Assembly (NCBI GenBank): GCA_000442015.1 | Contig: KE561071.1 | Coordinates: 62,001 to 126,000, forward strand | Source: Rozella allomycis CSF55 | Taxonomy: Eukaryota > Rozellomycota | Reading direction: 5' to 3' | Length of the DNA stretch: 64,000 bases | Position numbers and translations under genes: made by a program | In this document: one piece after another, positions 9,103 to 16,548 of the stretch | Layout of the letters: every line of letters begins with the position of its first letter | Position numbering within the stretch: position 1 is the first letter of the stretch | The notes under the pieces: model-generated | What the model saw: the letters and a program-made list of their open reading frames with translations, nothing else | The model's database searches: none | What the model was told of the DNA's origin: nothing

Positions 9103-11112
9103 TTAATTTTCACCCATGACTATCGCCCAATTCGTAAATCCTTCCTCCAAATTTTTCACTTCAAAACAAAAAGTTCCAAAAAGACCTGCAATTACATTTC
9201 CTACTGTATCAGAAAATGAAATAACTGACAAATTCAAANTAGCCATACTCAAACGGTAATCAAAACCAACACCACCCTCTTCCACTGGTCTACACAGCGT
9301 GGGCATCCCAGAAACATCCTCAGCAATTGTAATAGAAAACGGATAAAATTTATGAATCATGAAATTAGCCAACTTTAAATAATTGACAGCTTCATCATCT
9401 ACAAACTCGCCAAAATACTCTCTGTAATCTCCACTAAAGCCAAAATTGATTCCATGATGATGATAAAGCATGGAAGTGACTCCATCGAATCTAAAGCCAT
9501 CAAATTGGTATACTTCCATATAAAAACGTAAATTTGAAAGTAAAAATCTCAAAACCTCCCAATGATTGTAGTTGAACAATCGACTGTCCCAAAGATCATG
9601 ACGACCTCGGCCGCCTTCATGAAAATAACAATGATCAGTTCCATCAAATTCATTTAGACCATCCAACACATTTTTAGACGAATGGGAATGCACAATATCA
9701 AGCAGAACATACAAGCCATACTCATGAGCAGTGTCAATCAATTCCATCAATTCTTCAGGAGTTCCAAAGCGAGATGAACATGCGTAAAAGTTTGTGACTT
9801 GGTAGCCAAAACTCGCATAATACGCATGTTCCATTATGGCCATCAATTGGATACAGTTGTACCCCTGCTTTTTTATTCTAGGCAAAACTTCTCTAGTGAA
9901 ATCATTATAAGTCGATATTCCAGCTTTGGGGGTGCAGATTCCTACATGCGCCTCATAAATTCTCAAACTTTGTGGTTTTGCAGGCCTTTTGTTCTTGAAA
10001 GAATATTTTTGTTCAGGATTCCAAAATATTCCTGATTCATCCGTCTTATATAAATTACCTTCAAATAAGTGGCTTTTCGATTGATCTTGAACAGCCCTGG
10101 TAATGTANTGACACACTCAGGAAAATGAAAAGGCTGTTAGATAAATAAACTTCAAATTTCAATGGAATCTATATTTTTCAAGTTCGTAATGCAGTCACAT
10201 GAATCCTAAAATCGAAGTTGAAGGCGTGAAAACCTGGCTGTTGAAGCTAAAATAAATAGCCAAGTCTAGAGCTTCCTTATCGGGACCTATAAATTTNCAT
10301 CCTCCCTGGCTAGTCGATCCATGGCGACTCTTGAAACAGCAGGTATTTATACCTGAAAAATAAGGTTCAAAATCTTATTTTAAAGTTAGTTTCGTCAAGA
10401 TTCAAAAGTTAAATTAATATCAATACATCAAAGATCCAAAAATGATATTAATACAATAATTAGTTTTCAATGACGAAGTTAGTTTAAGAATTTAATATGA
10501 AAAACGTGCGCAACGCCATGATAGTATTGTTTAGTTGATGGCAGTGTAAAAATAGAGTAAGAAAGACTACTGAAGAATGGACAACGGTTTATTTATCAAT
10601 TGTAAATTTATAGGTCCCGATAAGGNCGTTTGGTTTTATCATTGATATCTATAAAATATAATTGAATTTAATACCTTCACTTTCGAATTGTGTGGAATTG
10701 CACACTTGCCATTTTCGGCCGGTACGTTAATCTCCCAGACGCCAAAATCGTCTCTTTTCATTGGGTGGGACTCTCTATTCCAATTGTTTACGACAGTTAA
10801 GGATAACGAATTTTAAGTAATAATAATAGACAAAAAGGATATTAAAATCACCAATGAGGTATGCTCTTGTGACACCAGGTGCCCATTCGCGATAAATAAC
10901 GCTATTATCAGGCTGTACATTGAAACCATAATATTTATAACCTCTACTGAATTTGTCCAATCCATGACCATGTTGTTCTATTTTATGCACCCAGTCATTG
11001 AAAAAGTTTTGTCTGTAAACAGCGAATCAAAATATTACCTTCTTTCAAGAACTCCAGAGTGGGGCTTTAGATAAGGGTCTTGGCATACAACTTCCAACTC
11101 TACGGCTGTCAT
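9103..11112 (-). CDS. GBE1: glycogen branching enzyme (GH13), interrupted by assembly gaps
   Basis: The start at 11112 gives a leader with DPYLKPH, spliced (26-nt intron) to the carbohydrate-binding module ([27 protein letters not shown]). The GH13 barrel follows at 10107-9240: [49 protein letters not shown] with the nucleophile Asp, and [11 protein letters not shown] with the acid/base Glu. Four gaps cut it (9239, 10108, 10297, 10626). About 30 residues of the linker before YITRAVQD are not found. After GFDYRLSMA the gene jumps through the 9239 gap into ~45 residues (ending WAIVMGEN) that do not resemble the branching-enzyme C-terminus. The third catalytic Asp and the beta-sandwich domain are therefore missing here, probably through misassembly. 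An unusual intron is listed separately. Confidence 0.88.
10109..10625. other. non-coding contig pieces inside the branching-enzyme gene, bounded by inverted 22-mers
   Basis: No coding sequence is recognisable here. The 22 bp at 10275-10296 and at 10604-10625 are perfect reverse complements, and each abuts an N (10297, 10626). Part of 10128-10170 (ATAAACTTCAAA then ATGGAATCTATATTTTTCA) resembles 12821-12861, so a dispersed repeat is likely. The remainder is AT-rich with no long ORF. Its position inside a housekeeping gene suggests misplaced contigs. Confidence 0.55.
10786..10842 (-). other. candidate U12-type (AT-AC-like) intron in the branching-enzyme gene
   Basis: On the minus strand, after the codons for LIGDF, the sequence reads ATATCCTTTT, the minor-spliceosome 5' consensus. 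It then has TCCTTAAC (10803-10796), the U12 branch-point consensus, and reaches AAAC about 11 nt later. No GT-AG pair in this interval restores the conserved GDFNNWN reading. The AT-AC choice (57 nt) leads to a stop, while ending two bases earlier (AT-AA, 55 nt, 10788-10842) restores it exactly. It is about twice the length of the surrounding introns. Confidence 0.6.
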
Positions 11113-11153
11113 CTAGACTGTGGCTGAGGACAATTTGACAACTTTCCAAAACA

Positions 11154-11666
11154 ATGGACATGCCTAAAACGATCATTAAACAAATTTTAATATTTTNCTA
11201 TATTGATAGTTTAAATTCTACAGACGAACAGCTGGTTGAAACCCTTCAAATAGCTTTAGCTCAAGTAGAGTCCAGCCTAGAAACAGAGTCTACACATGTT
11301 TGTGACTTTATGCCAGATCTAATTAATCAAGCAAACGACTATCAAAAGCAAGTTCAAGTTGATTTGACTATTCTTCATTCTCTAAAATCGCACGTGGCCA
11401 GAATCGCCTATTGGCAGAGATATCATTCAACAGTTCTTGATATTTGCATCCAAAAGAACTTTTACGACACACTTATTGACCAGCTTATCCATATAATCAA
11501 TATTAAAAACAGCTTATCTCTGCTCGATGTCCACTCACAAACTGCCTTTGACGATCTAGTATTAATCAAACGCAAAACAATCCAAAAAGTCGCACACCAC
11601 ACATTCGTACAAGACCACTACCTCAACATGATCGAATTTCTTTTCCACGCAATAAAATCTAAATAA
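11154..11666 (+). CDS. unrecognised helical protein
   Basis: About 170 residues, predicted largely alpha-helical from its leucine/isoleucine spacing, with an N gap at 11197 close to the start. No signal peptide beyond a short hydrophobic patch at the gap, and no motif I can name. It starts 41 bp from the divergent branching-enzyme start codon, so both must share a very small promoter region. The reading frame upstream of the gap is uncertain; the frame from about 11200 to the stop at 11666 is continuous and has the codon use of its neighbours. Confidence 0.55.
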   Translation: MDMPKTIIKQILIFXYIDSLNSTDEQLVETLQIALAQVESSLETESTHVCDFMPDLINQANDYQKQVQVDLTILHSLKSHVARIAYWQRYHSTVLDICIQKNFYDTLIDQLIHIINIKNSLSLLDVHSQTAFDDLVLIKRKTIQKVAHHTFVQDHYLNMIEFLFHAIKSK

Positions 11667-11685
11667 TTTTAAACACAAATCTTTA

Positions 11686-11944
11686 TTAAGCGGGCGTCGT
11701 TATAGAACCGTATCTCGGCGTATTCGATTTCTGAATATCATTCTGCAGGAACACTATAATCATCGCAAATATCGTCGCTATCAGCACAAACGAAAACAGG
11801 TAGCACTTGTTGGAATGGAAGAACCGGGCACCAGGCGTCATCCTTTGCAGAACTGTTGGATGCGGAGTACACACCATTCTGTACATGCACGAGCGGTTGT
11901 CGAAATCTGGATCTCCGAATAGCAGCTCGACGTCCTCGTTGGGA
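11686..11944 (-). CDS. C-terminal fragment of a GC-richer, tail-anchored membrane protein
   Basis: The fragment begins at the gap at 11945 with PNEDVELLFGDPDF, continues through RMVCTPHPTVLQRM, and ends with one membrane segment (YLFSFVLIATIFAMIIVF) and a short polar tail. Codon use is clearly richer in G and C than in neighbouring genes (for example GACGTCGAGCTGC). The fragment at 12483-12817 has the same bias and strand. The two are probably parts of one gene, split by the contigs at 11946-12481. I do not recognise the family. Confidence 0.55.
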
Positions 11945-11961
11945 NTATTAATTCGAGAGAT

Positions 11962-12058
11962 TAGAAATGTCAGGAATGACATAAGAAATGATATAAGAAA
12001 CGACATAAGAAATGATATAAGAAACGACATAAGAAATGTAATAAGAAATGTAATGACA
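11962..12058. repeat. 12-bp tandem repeat array
   Basis: About seven imperfect copies of a 12-bp unit (GACATAAGAAAT alternating with GATATAAGAAAC) lie beside the gap at 11945. On the plus strand it would read as an IRND tetrapeptide repeat. On the minus strand it would sit downstream of a GTAAATG donor-like site after an ATG at 12085. Whether it is coding is unresolved. Confidence 0.75.
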
Positions 12059-12087
12059 TTTACCTTTTCCATTAGGTGTAGTCATTA

Positions 12088-12348
12088 ATGATATCCGAGA
12101 ATATAACAAATTCTCGGTATCTTAATTCTTTGGCCTATAGGGAAGAAACTGAAATTTTACCACTCCCCAATTTTGATGGGGAGAACCCACCGCAGTTTCC
12201 TGAAACTGTTGGTGAATTCTGGAGGTTGAACGCCAGAGATGTAACCTTTCTATTAAATTTCTATGGGATACCAAACAATGGTACCCTTGAGAAAAGAATT
12301 AGCAGGTTGGCTAGGCATTGCAGAGTGAACCGTCCTACTGTTGTCTAA
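12088..12348 (+). CDS. SAP-like repeat ORF (multicopy)
   Basis: An 86-residue ORF. The second half (ARDVTFLLNFYGIPNNGTLE then RISRLARHC) has the helix-turn-helix spacing and the Tyr-Gly-Ile-Pro-x-x-Gly turn of SAP-like motifs, which often bind DNA or RNA. A diverged copy of the same half lies just after the gap, at 12352-12476. The unit is therefore repeated, either in tandem within one gene or as a family. It is only 2 bp from an opposing ATG at 12085. Function unknown; the SAP resemblance is by pattern only. Confidence 0.4.
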   Translation: MISENITNSRYLNSLAYREETEILPLPNFDGENPPQFPETVGEFWRLNARDVTFLLNFYGIPNNGTLEKRISRLARHCRVNRPTVV

Positions 12349-12351
12349 AAN

Positions 12352-12481
12352 TTGAATGCCAGAGATGTAACCTTTCTATTAAATTTCTATGGAATACCGA
12401 ACAACGGGAAGGTTGAGAATAGAATTGACATGTTGGCTAGGCATTGCAGAGTGAACCGTCCTACTGTTGTCTAAAAATAAA
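12352..12481 (+). repeat. second, diverged copy of the SAP-like unit
   Basis: This matches about 12226-12350 along its length but differs at many positions (for example the NNGKVENRID stretch against NNGTLEKRIS), too many for simple allelic overlap. It therefore looks like a true paralogous copy and ends in the same PTVV-stop. Confidence 0.7.
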
Positions 12482-12482
12482 N

Positions 12483-12817
12483 TGTCGCCCTCTTCGCGCG
12501 CGTTGGAGCGGAAGTAGGCGCGCATTTTGGATGACTCTAGGTAGTCTGTATCTGTGCCAATTAGTACAGCGTCGTATGTCGTGTTTATTTCTAGTTTATA
12601 TAATAATAAGGGATTACCCTCTTCTTTGATCACACTGGCGGCCCATGTTTTGGCCTCTTCGTCCGTCGGTCTGGAATTCGTTTTGATCGGGGAGAGAGCT
12701 ATAGTGTTGCTTAATGACATGTTGCGGCGTCGCATTTCCGGGGTTGGCGGGGCTACTTCTTGGACCAAATCTTCGGGAATAGGCTGGTTGAATTGAGTTA
12801 TTCGGCCGGCTGGCGAT
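12483..12817 (-). CDS. GC-richer protein fragment, probably the front of the 11.7-kb membrane protein
   Basis: An open frame between the gaps at 12482 and 12818: PAGRITQFNQPIPEDLVQEV, then a Ser/Thr/Arg-rich linker, then WAASVIKEEGNPLLLYKLE and YDAVLIGTDTDYLESSKMRA, ending at NAREEGD. There is no start or stop inside the fragment. Base composition and codon choice match the fragment at 11686-11944 and differ from the surrounding AT-rich genes. I do not recognise a domain. My reading is that the two fragments form one gene encoding a soluble N-terminal part and a C-terminal membrane anchor, with the repeat contigs wrongly scaffolded between them. Confidence 0.45.
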
Positions 12818-12939
12818 NTAAAATAAATGAACTTCAAAGTTCCATGGAATTTATTTTTCAGTGTACAAATAAGACTTTGGATGCGTTTGACTTTAGTAAT
12901 ATAACTGATTTCGATAAAAAATAAATGCCTTTATTTGAA

Positions 12940-14706
12940 TTAATAAATGCTTATAGAATAAGAATCTCCGTTGGAATTGTGAATAGATGATGAAAAATTA
13001 GACGTTTCAAAGCACCACTCATACCAAACTCTAGTTCTATCGCACTTTCTCCATAGTGAAACATAACAAGTGCTTTGTGGACTAAGCATAAAAGGTTCTT
13101 TGGTAGGAAAGTACATGGGAAACCAACTGTACATATTGGTAGTTTCATCACCAGGCACTGTAGAAACGCTGATGGTATCATAAAGCAAGGAAGAAAAGTA
13201 GCCAGTAAAACCATGACATACAACATTATAATGTTTTTCATTCTTCATCTCAATCTTTGCATATCTAGAATGATCATTGTTGTTAACATTTGGATGTATA
13301 AAACTGAATACAGGGCGAGGTTTGCATAATGTCACAGCATTCCTGTAGCGAACAACATAAGGAATCTCCAGAGGATGTTCTCCTTTAGATCCAAAAGAGA
13401 GTGCACAAGCATTTTTGAATAATGTCACCGATGAAACAAGAGAAATGTACGATACACTATTGGCAGGAATGGAAACACTTTCTGAACTCATTAACTGAGA
13501 ACAGCCATCAAGGCATTCAGGAGAAAGTTCATTATCTCCAAAAGACCCCAAGAGTTCACTGACCAAGAAATCACATTTAGAATGACTGAAATTCCTCATG
13601 TCTCCTTCATAAACACTCACATTTTCATTCTTCCATTCATTTTCTTTCATAGTAAGCAACTTTACAACAGCATTCGGATTTTTATCCAAGGCCACAATTT
13701 CAACATCCACATTTGACGTTTTAGAAGCGGAAATCGCTCGATTTACCAACGGTCCTCTACCTGCACCTAAAACATAAATTCTTGCCGTTTTATTTGCATT
13801 CTTTAACTTCCAGTCATTTAAAGCTTTCGTAATAGCTTTTTCATATTGAATGTATTTGACTGGATCGGCTTCAAAAACAGAATAAGTCCCTGCGTCCAAG
13901 TTATCCTTCAAAGGCTGCAGTGGAATTTGAAGAACGTCGCAGTATTCATTAGCAGCTCTTTCAATCGCAGAAATATCCCTCGGTCTATTCAACAGTTGCA
14001 AAGATTCTACATGAACCTTAAAGTCTTCAACAGTTTCAGATTTAATAAATATCTTCAAATTCAATTCAAATGCTTTTGATACACAATTTCGATGTTCTGG
14101 AGAGAGCAAGGGGATATTTTTCTTGTTTAAAATAAATGCAGATTCCGGAATAAAAATAGAGTGCAAACTTTGACTAATCCATTTAGAAAAATCAGAATAT
14201 ATATCAGGCAATTCAAGCCCTACGACTATATTTCGGCTGTTTCCCACCTTGTTTGAAAATCGAAGCCATGATTGCCAGTGATCGGTCTTGACGATAAACA
14301 GGATAGTCGGAACTCTGCCCTGGCTATTTAGCAACAAATTCTTAACTGTACTAGCAAAAAAGTCACTCAAAGACTCTTGAAATGGAATACACAACAGGGG
14401 AATAGATAAATGACAAACATAACCAAACTGAAATAGGAATTCTCTTTCGCCTAAAAGCAGACTTTCAACATTTTCAGATGACAGTAATTCTATTGTACTT
14501 TTGCCTACCCTTAATCCCAACGATGACAAGTCAAGATTTTCATCCAAAACAGATAAGCAGGATGGTGAACGCATAGTATTTATATCATCTTCAAGATTGA
14601 ATGGAAGTAAACAGCAATCCAAACCCATATACCTAACCTCACTTATAAGTTCATCGCTATATCTGATGCCAACGTTATCAGGGAAAGAAATTCCAAGAAG
14701 AGACAT
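12940..14706 (-). CDS. PRMT5: protein arginine methyltransferase 5 (type II)
   Basis: 588 residues in a single exon. The start at 14706 (MSLLGISFPDN) is chosen because it aligns with the beginning of the PRMT5 TIM-barrel region; the frame is open for 33 more residues upstream. The catalytic half is unmistakable: PLKDNLDAGTYSVFE, which carries the Phe typical of symmetric methylation; the AdoMet site VLGAGRGPLV; the acidic loop ALDKNPNA; the double-E loop SELLGSFGDNELSPECLDG; and the beta-barrel signatures VCHGFTGYF, SWFPMYFP and VWYEW. It makes symmetric dimethylarginine on histones and Sm proteins. The N-terminal barrel is shorter than the human one and diverged. Confidence 0.97.
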   Translation of the reverse strand: MSLLGISFPDNVGIRYSDELISEVRYMGLDCCLLPFNLEDDINTMRSPSCLSVLDENLDLSSLGLRVGKSTIELLSSENVESLLLGEREFLFQFGYVCHLSIPLLCIPFQESLSDFFASTVKNLLLNSQGRVPTILFIVKTDHWQSWLRFSNKVGNSRNIVVGLELPDIYSDFSKWISQSLHSIFIPESAFILNKKNIPLLSPEHRNCVSKAFELNLKIFIKSETVEDFKVHVESLQLLNRPRDISAIERAANEYCDVLQIPLQPLKDNLDAGTYSVFEADPVKYIQYEKAITKALNDWKLKNANKTARIYVLGAGRGPLVNRAISASKTSNVDVEIVALDKNPNAVVKLLTMKENEWKNENVSVYEGDMRNFSHSKCDFLVSELLGSFGDNELSPECLDGCSQLMSSESVSIPANSVSYISLVSSVTLFKNACALSFGSKGEHPLEIPYVVRYRNAVTLCKPRPVFSFIHPNVNNNDHSRYAKIEMKNEKHYNVVCHGFTGYFSSLLYDTISVSTVPGDETTNMYSWFPMYFPTKEPFMLSPQSTCYVSLWRKCDRTRVWYEWCFETSNFSSSIHNSNGDSYSISIY

Positions 14707-14859
14707 TTTCAGAAATTTCTGACTGATTATTTCTAGAGAAAGAATATATACTAATTGAATTGAACATGGAGTTTTAAGTTGAGACTTTAAAAGACCAACT
14801 CCCACTCCACCTAATTGAAGTTTTCTCTTTTCTAAATTTTCAGATTAAAATTTCTTCAA

Positions 14860-15294
14860 ATGCAGTACGTAACCGCATCGGATTTAGCTAATTTAATAAG
14901 GTGATAAAACTATTTTGCAAATAAAAGAAAAGAATCAGGAAATCCCACCAAGACCTACGAAATTATAGATATGAGAGATGACGATTATGTAGATGGAAAA
15001 ATAGTAGATTCTATCAATATTCCATCCGAAGAATTCACTGAAGAAGTGGCTACTAGACTTTGTGAAAAGCTTAAAAATAAAAGCCTTGTGATATTTCACT
15101 GCCACTTGTCACAAGTAAAGCACGAACTTGGGTTTTATAAGGTGAGAGGGCCAAGTGCGGCGAAACTTTATGAAAATATTATAAAAGACGAAGGCCGAGA
15201 TATTTTTATGCAAAAAATTGCAGTGCTTGAAGGTGGATTTAGTAAATGGCGAAATTTGTTTGAACACGACGCAGATCTATATCAAAATATATAA
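14860..15294 (+). CDS. CDC25/Ibp1-like rhodanese-fold phosphatase or arsenate reductase
   Basis: 126 residues in three exons; both introns are 27 nt (14901-14927, 15115-15141). The second intron keeps the frame if retained and would insert nine residues inside the active-site loop. Once spliced, the loop reads HCHLSQVRGPSAA, an HC-x5-R signature. The rhodanese fold is supported by YEIIDMRDDDY at the start and AVLEGGFSKW near the end. Small proteins of this type in fungi and plants act as CDC25-like phosphatases or arsenate reductases (Ibp1, ACR2/AtCDC25); sequence alone does not separate the two. It is transcribed away from PRMT5. Confidence 0.85.
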
Positions 15295-15505
15295 AAGATT
15301 TAAATTAAAATAATCATGCCACAGTAATTCCATTTCTGTTTCTTGGATGAACTTGTTCAATGTTCATATGTAATTGCACTTTATATTTACCAATGATCAA
15401 ACCTTAAATCTAGTATTCTTTTGCTAAAACACATCGTAGTAAATCGAATGTACCAGTACAAGGTTCTTTAAATATCCTAGAAAATATTCCGATCATAGTT
15501 TTTCA

Positions 15506-16507
15506 ATGGAACAATCATTATCTTTACCACCTGTAGAACATGCCACTGGTGGAGAGCCAAATATTATAAGATTATTAGACAAAGATGGTAGAAGTTTAAT
15601 TGATTCTGTTTCGGCTTCATACGAAGACTCGTTTTCATTGGACCCCTTCAGCGATTTGATAAAAACACATAATGAGAAAACACCAACAGGAAATTTAATT
15701 ATTGCTCGAGTTCAAACATGGGATCGTAAACAGCCAGATAAAGCCTTCTATTCGTATTATGACGCCTACCACTTGAACAAAATATTATTTCAGACTCAAA
15801 TATATTGTGGAAAGAAACTCATTCACAGAATTTTGGTCCTAAATCCATTGACAAATACAGATATCATAGGAGATGTACAATATTTCCATGTACAAACAAG
15901 ATTTGACCCCAACTTGCAAACGACGCCGCAAATCAGACTTCCAGAAACCAATTCATTTGAAAGAAGGAAAAGTACTCAAGAAAGATTAAGCTTCTTTATG
16001 AGAAAAGCCTTGCCGCCTACCCTGACTATTCAAACCAGCGATGGCCAGTATACGCCGGTGGCGACACCAGTCACTCCACAAGGAGGAAATGAAATGAAAA
16101 TGACGCAGTTACCCGGGGCATCTAGAATGACCGAAACGAAAGAATCAATGTTTCTCCGATCGGCACTCCTTGATCCAAATGCAGCGCCAGGTCCCCAGCC
16201 AAACATGCGTGGAAGGATACGAAGTTTGCCATCCGCCAAGATCAAAAAGAATGAAGGACTAGAAATAAGACCTGAAGCTATAGCCAAACAAGCGCAGATA
16301 ACCGACGTTGAAATGGGACAAGTTGGGGCGCCTCCGCCTGCAGCTAGAAGGTTTTCTCTTATGTTACCACAGCCTGGTCAAAATGCCAATGAAAGATTGT
16401 TGACTAGACGTCTATCACACATGCGTTCCAAGACGACATCGCCAGNCTTTGAATGGCAGAAAATAGTAGCAATGGACTCCATCGACTTTCTCTATTTTTG
16501 GCATTAA
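15506..16507 (+). CDS. unrecognised cytosolic protein
   Basis: About 330 residues with an N gap at 16446. A well-ordered segment at residues ~65-135 (IIARVQTWDRKQPDKAFYSY, YDAYHLNKILFQTQIYCGKK, HRILVLNPLTNTDIIGDVQY) looks like a conserved alpha/beta domain that I cannot name. The rest is a long disordered tail rich in Pro, Arg and Ser, with RRFSLMLP and RRLSHMR motifs that resemble basophilic kinase sites. The last 20 residues lie after the gap and may not be in the true frame. No signal peptide or membrane segment. Confidence 0.7.
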   Translation: MEQSLSLPPVEHATGGEPNIIRLLDKDGRSLIDSVSASYEDSFSLDPFSDLIKTHNEKTPTGNLIIARVQTWDRKQPDKAFYSYYDAYHLNKILFQTQIYCGKKLIHRILVLNPLTNTDIIGDVQYFHVQTRFDPNLQTTPQIRLPETNSFERRKSTQERLSFFMRKALPPTLTIQTSDGQYTPVATPVTPQGGNEMKMTQLPGASRMTETKESMFLRSALLDPNAAPGPQPNMRGRIRSLPSAKIKKNEGLEIRPEAIAKQAQITDVEMGQVGAPPPAARRFSLMLPQPGQNANERLLTRRLSHMRSKTTSPXFEWQKIVAMDSIDFLYFWH

Positions 16508-16548
16508 AAATATCATCACATAAGTATCATAAGAAGAATATCGCTTTA

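Noticed and set aside
10275-10625. Mobile element with terminal inverted repeats
   Set aside because: Both repeats abut Ns, there is no transposase or target duplication, and a flipped contig explains the pattern better.
11962-12058. Possible CRISPR-like array
   Set aside because: Units are 12 bp, contiguous and without spacers in a eukaryotic genome: a simple tandem repeat.
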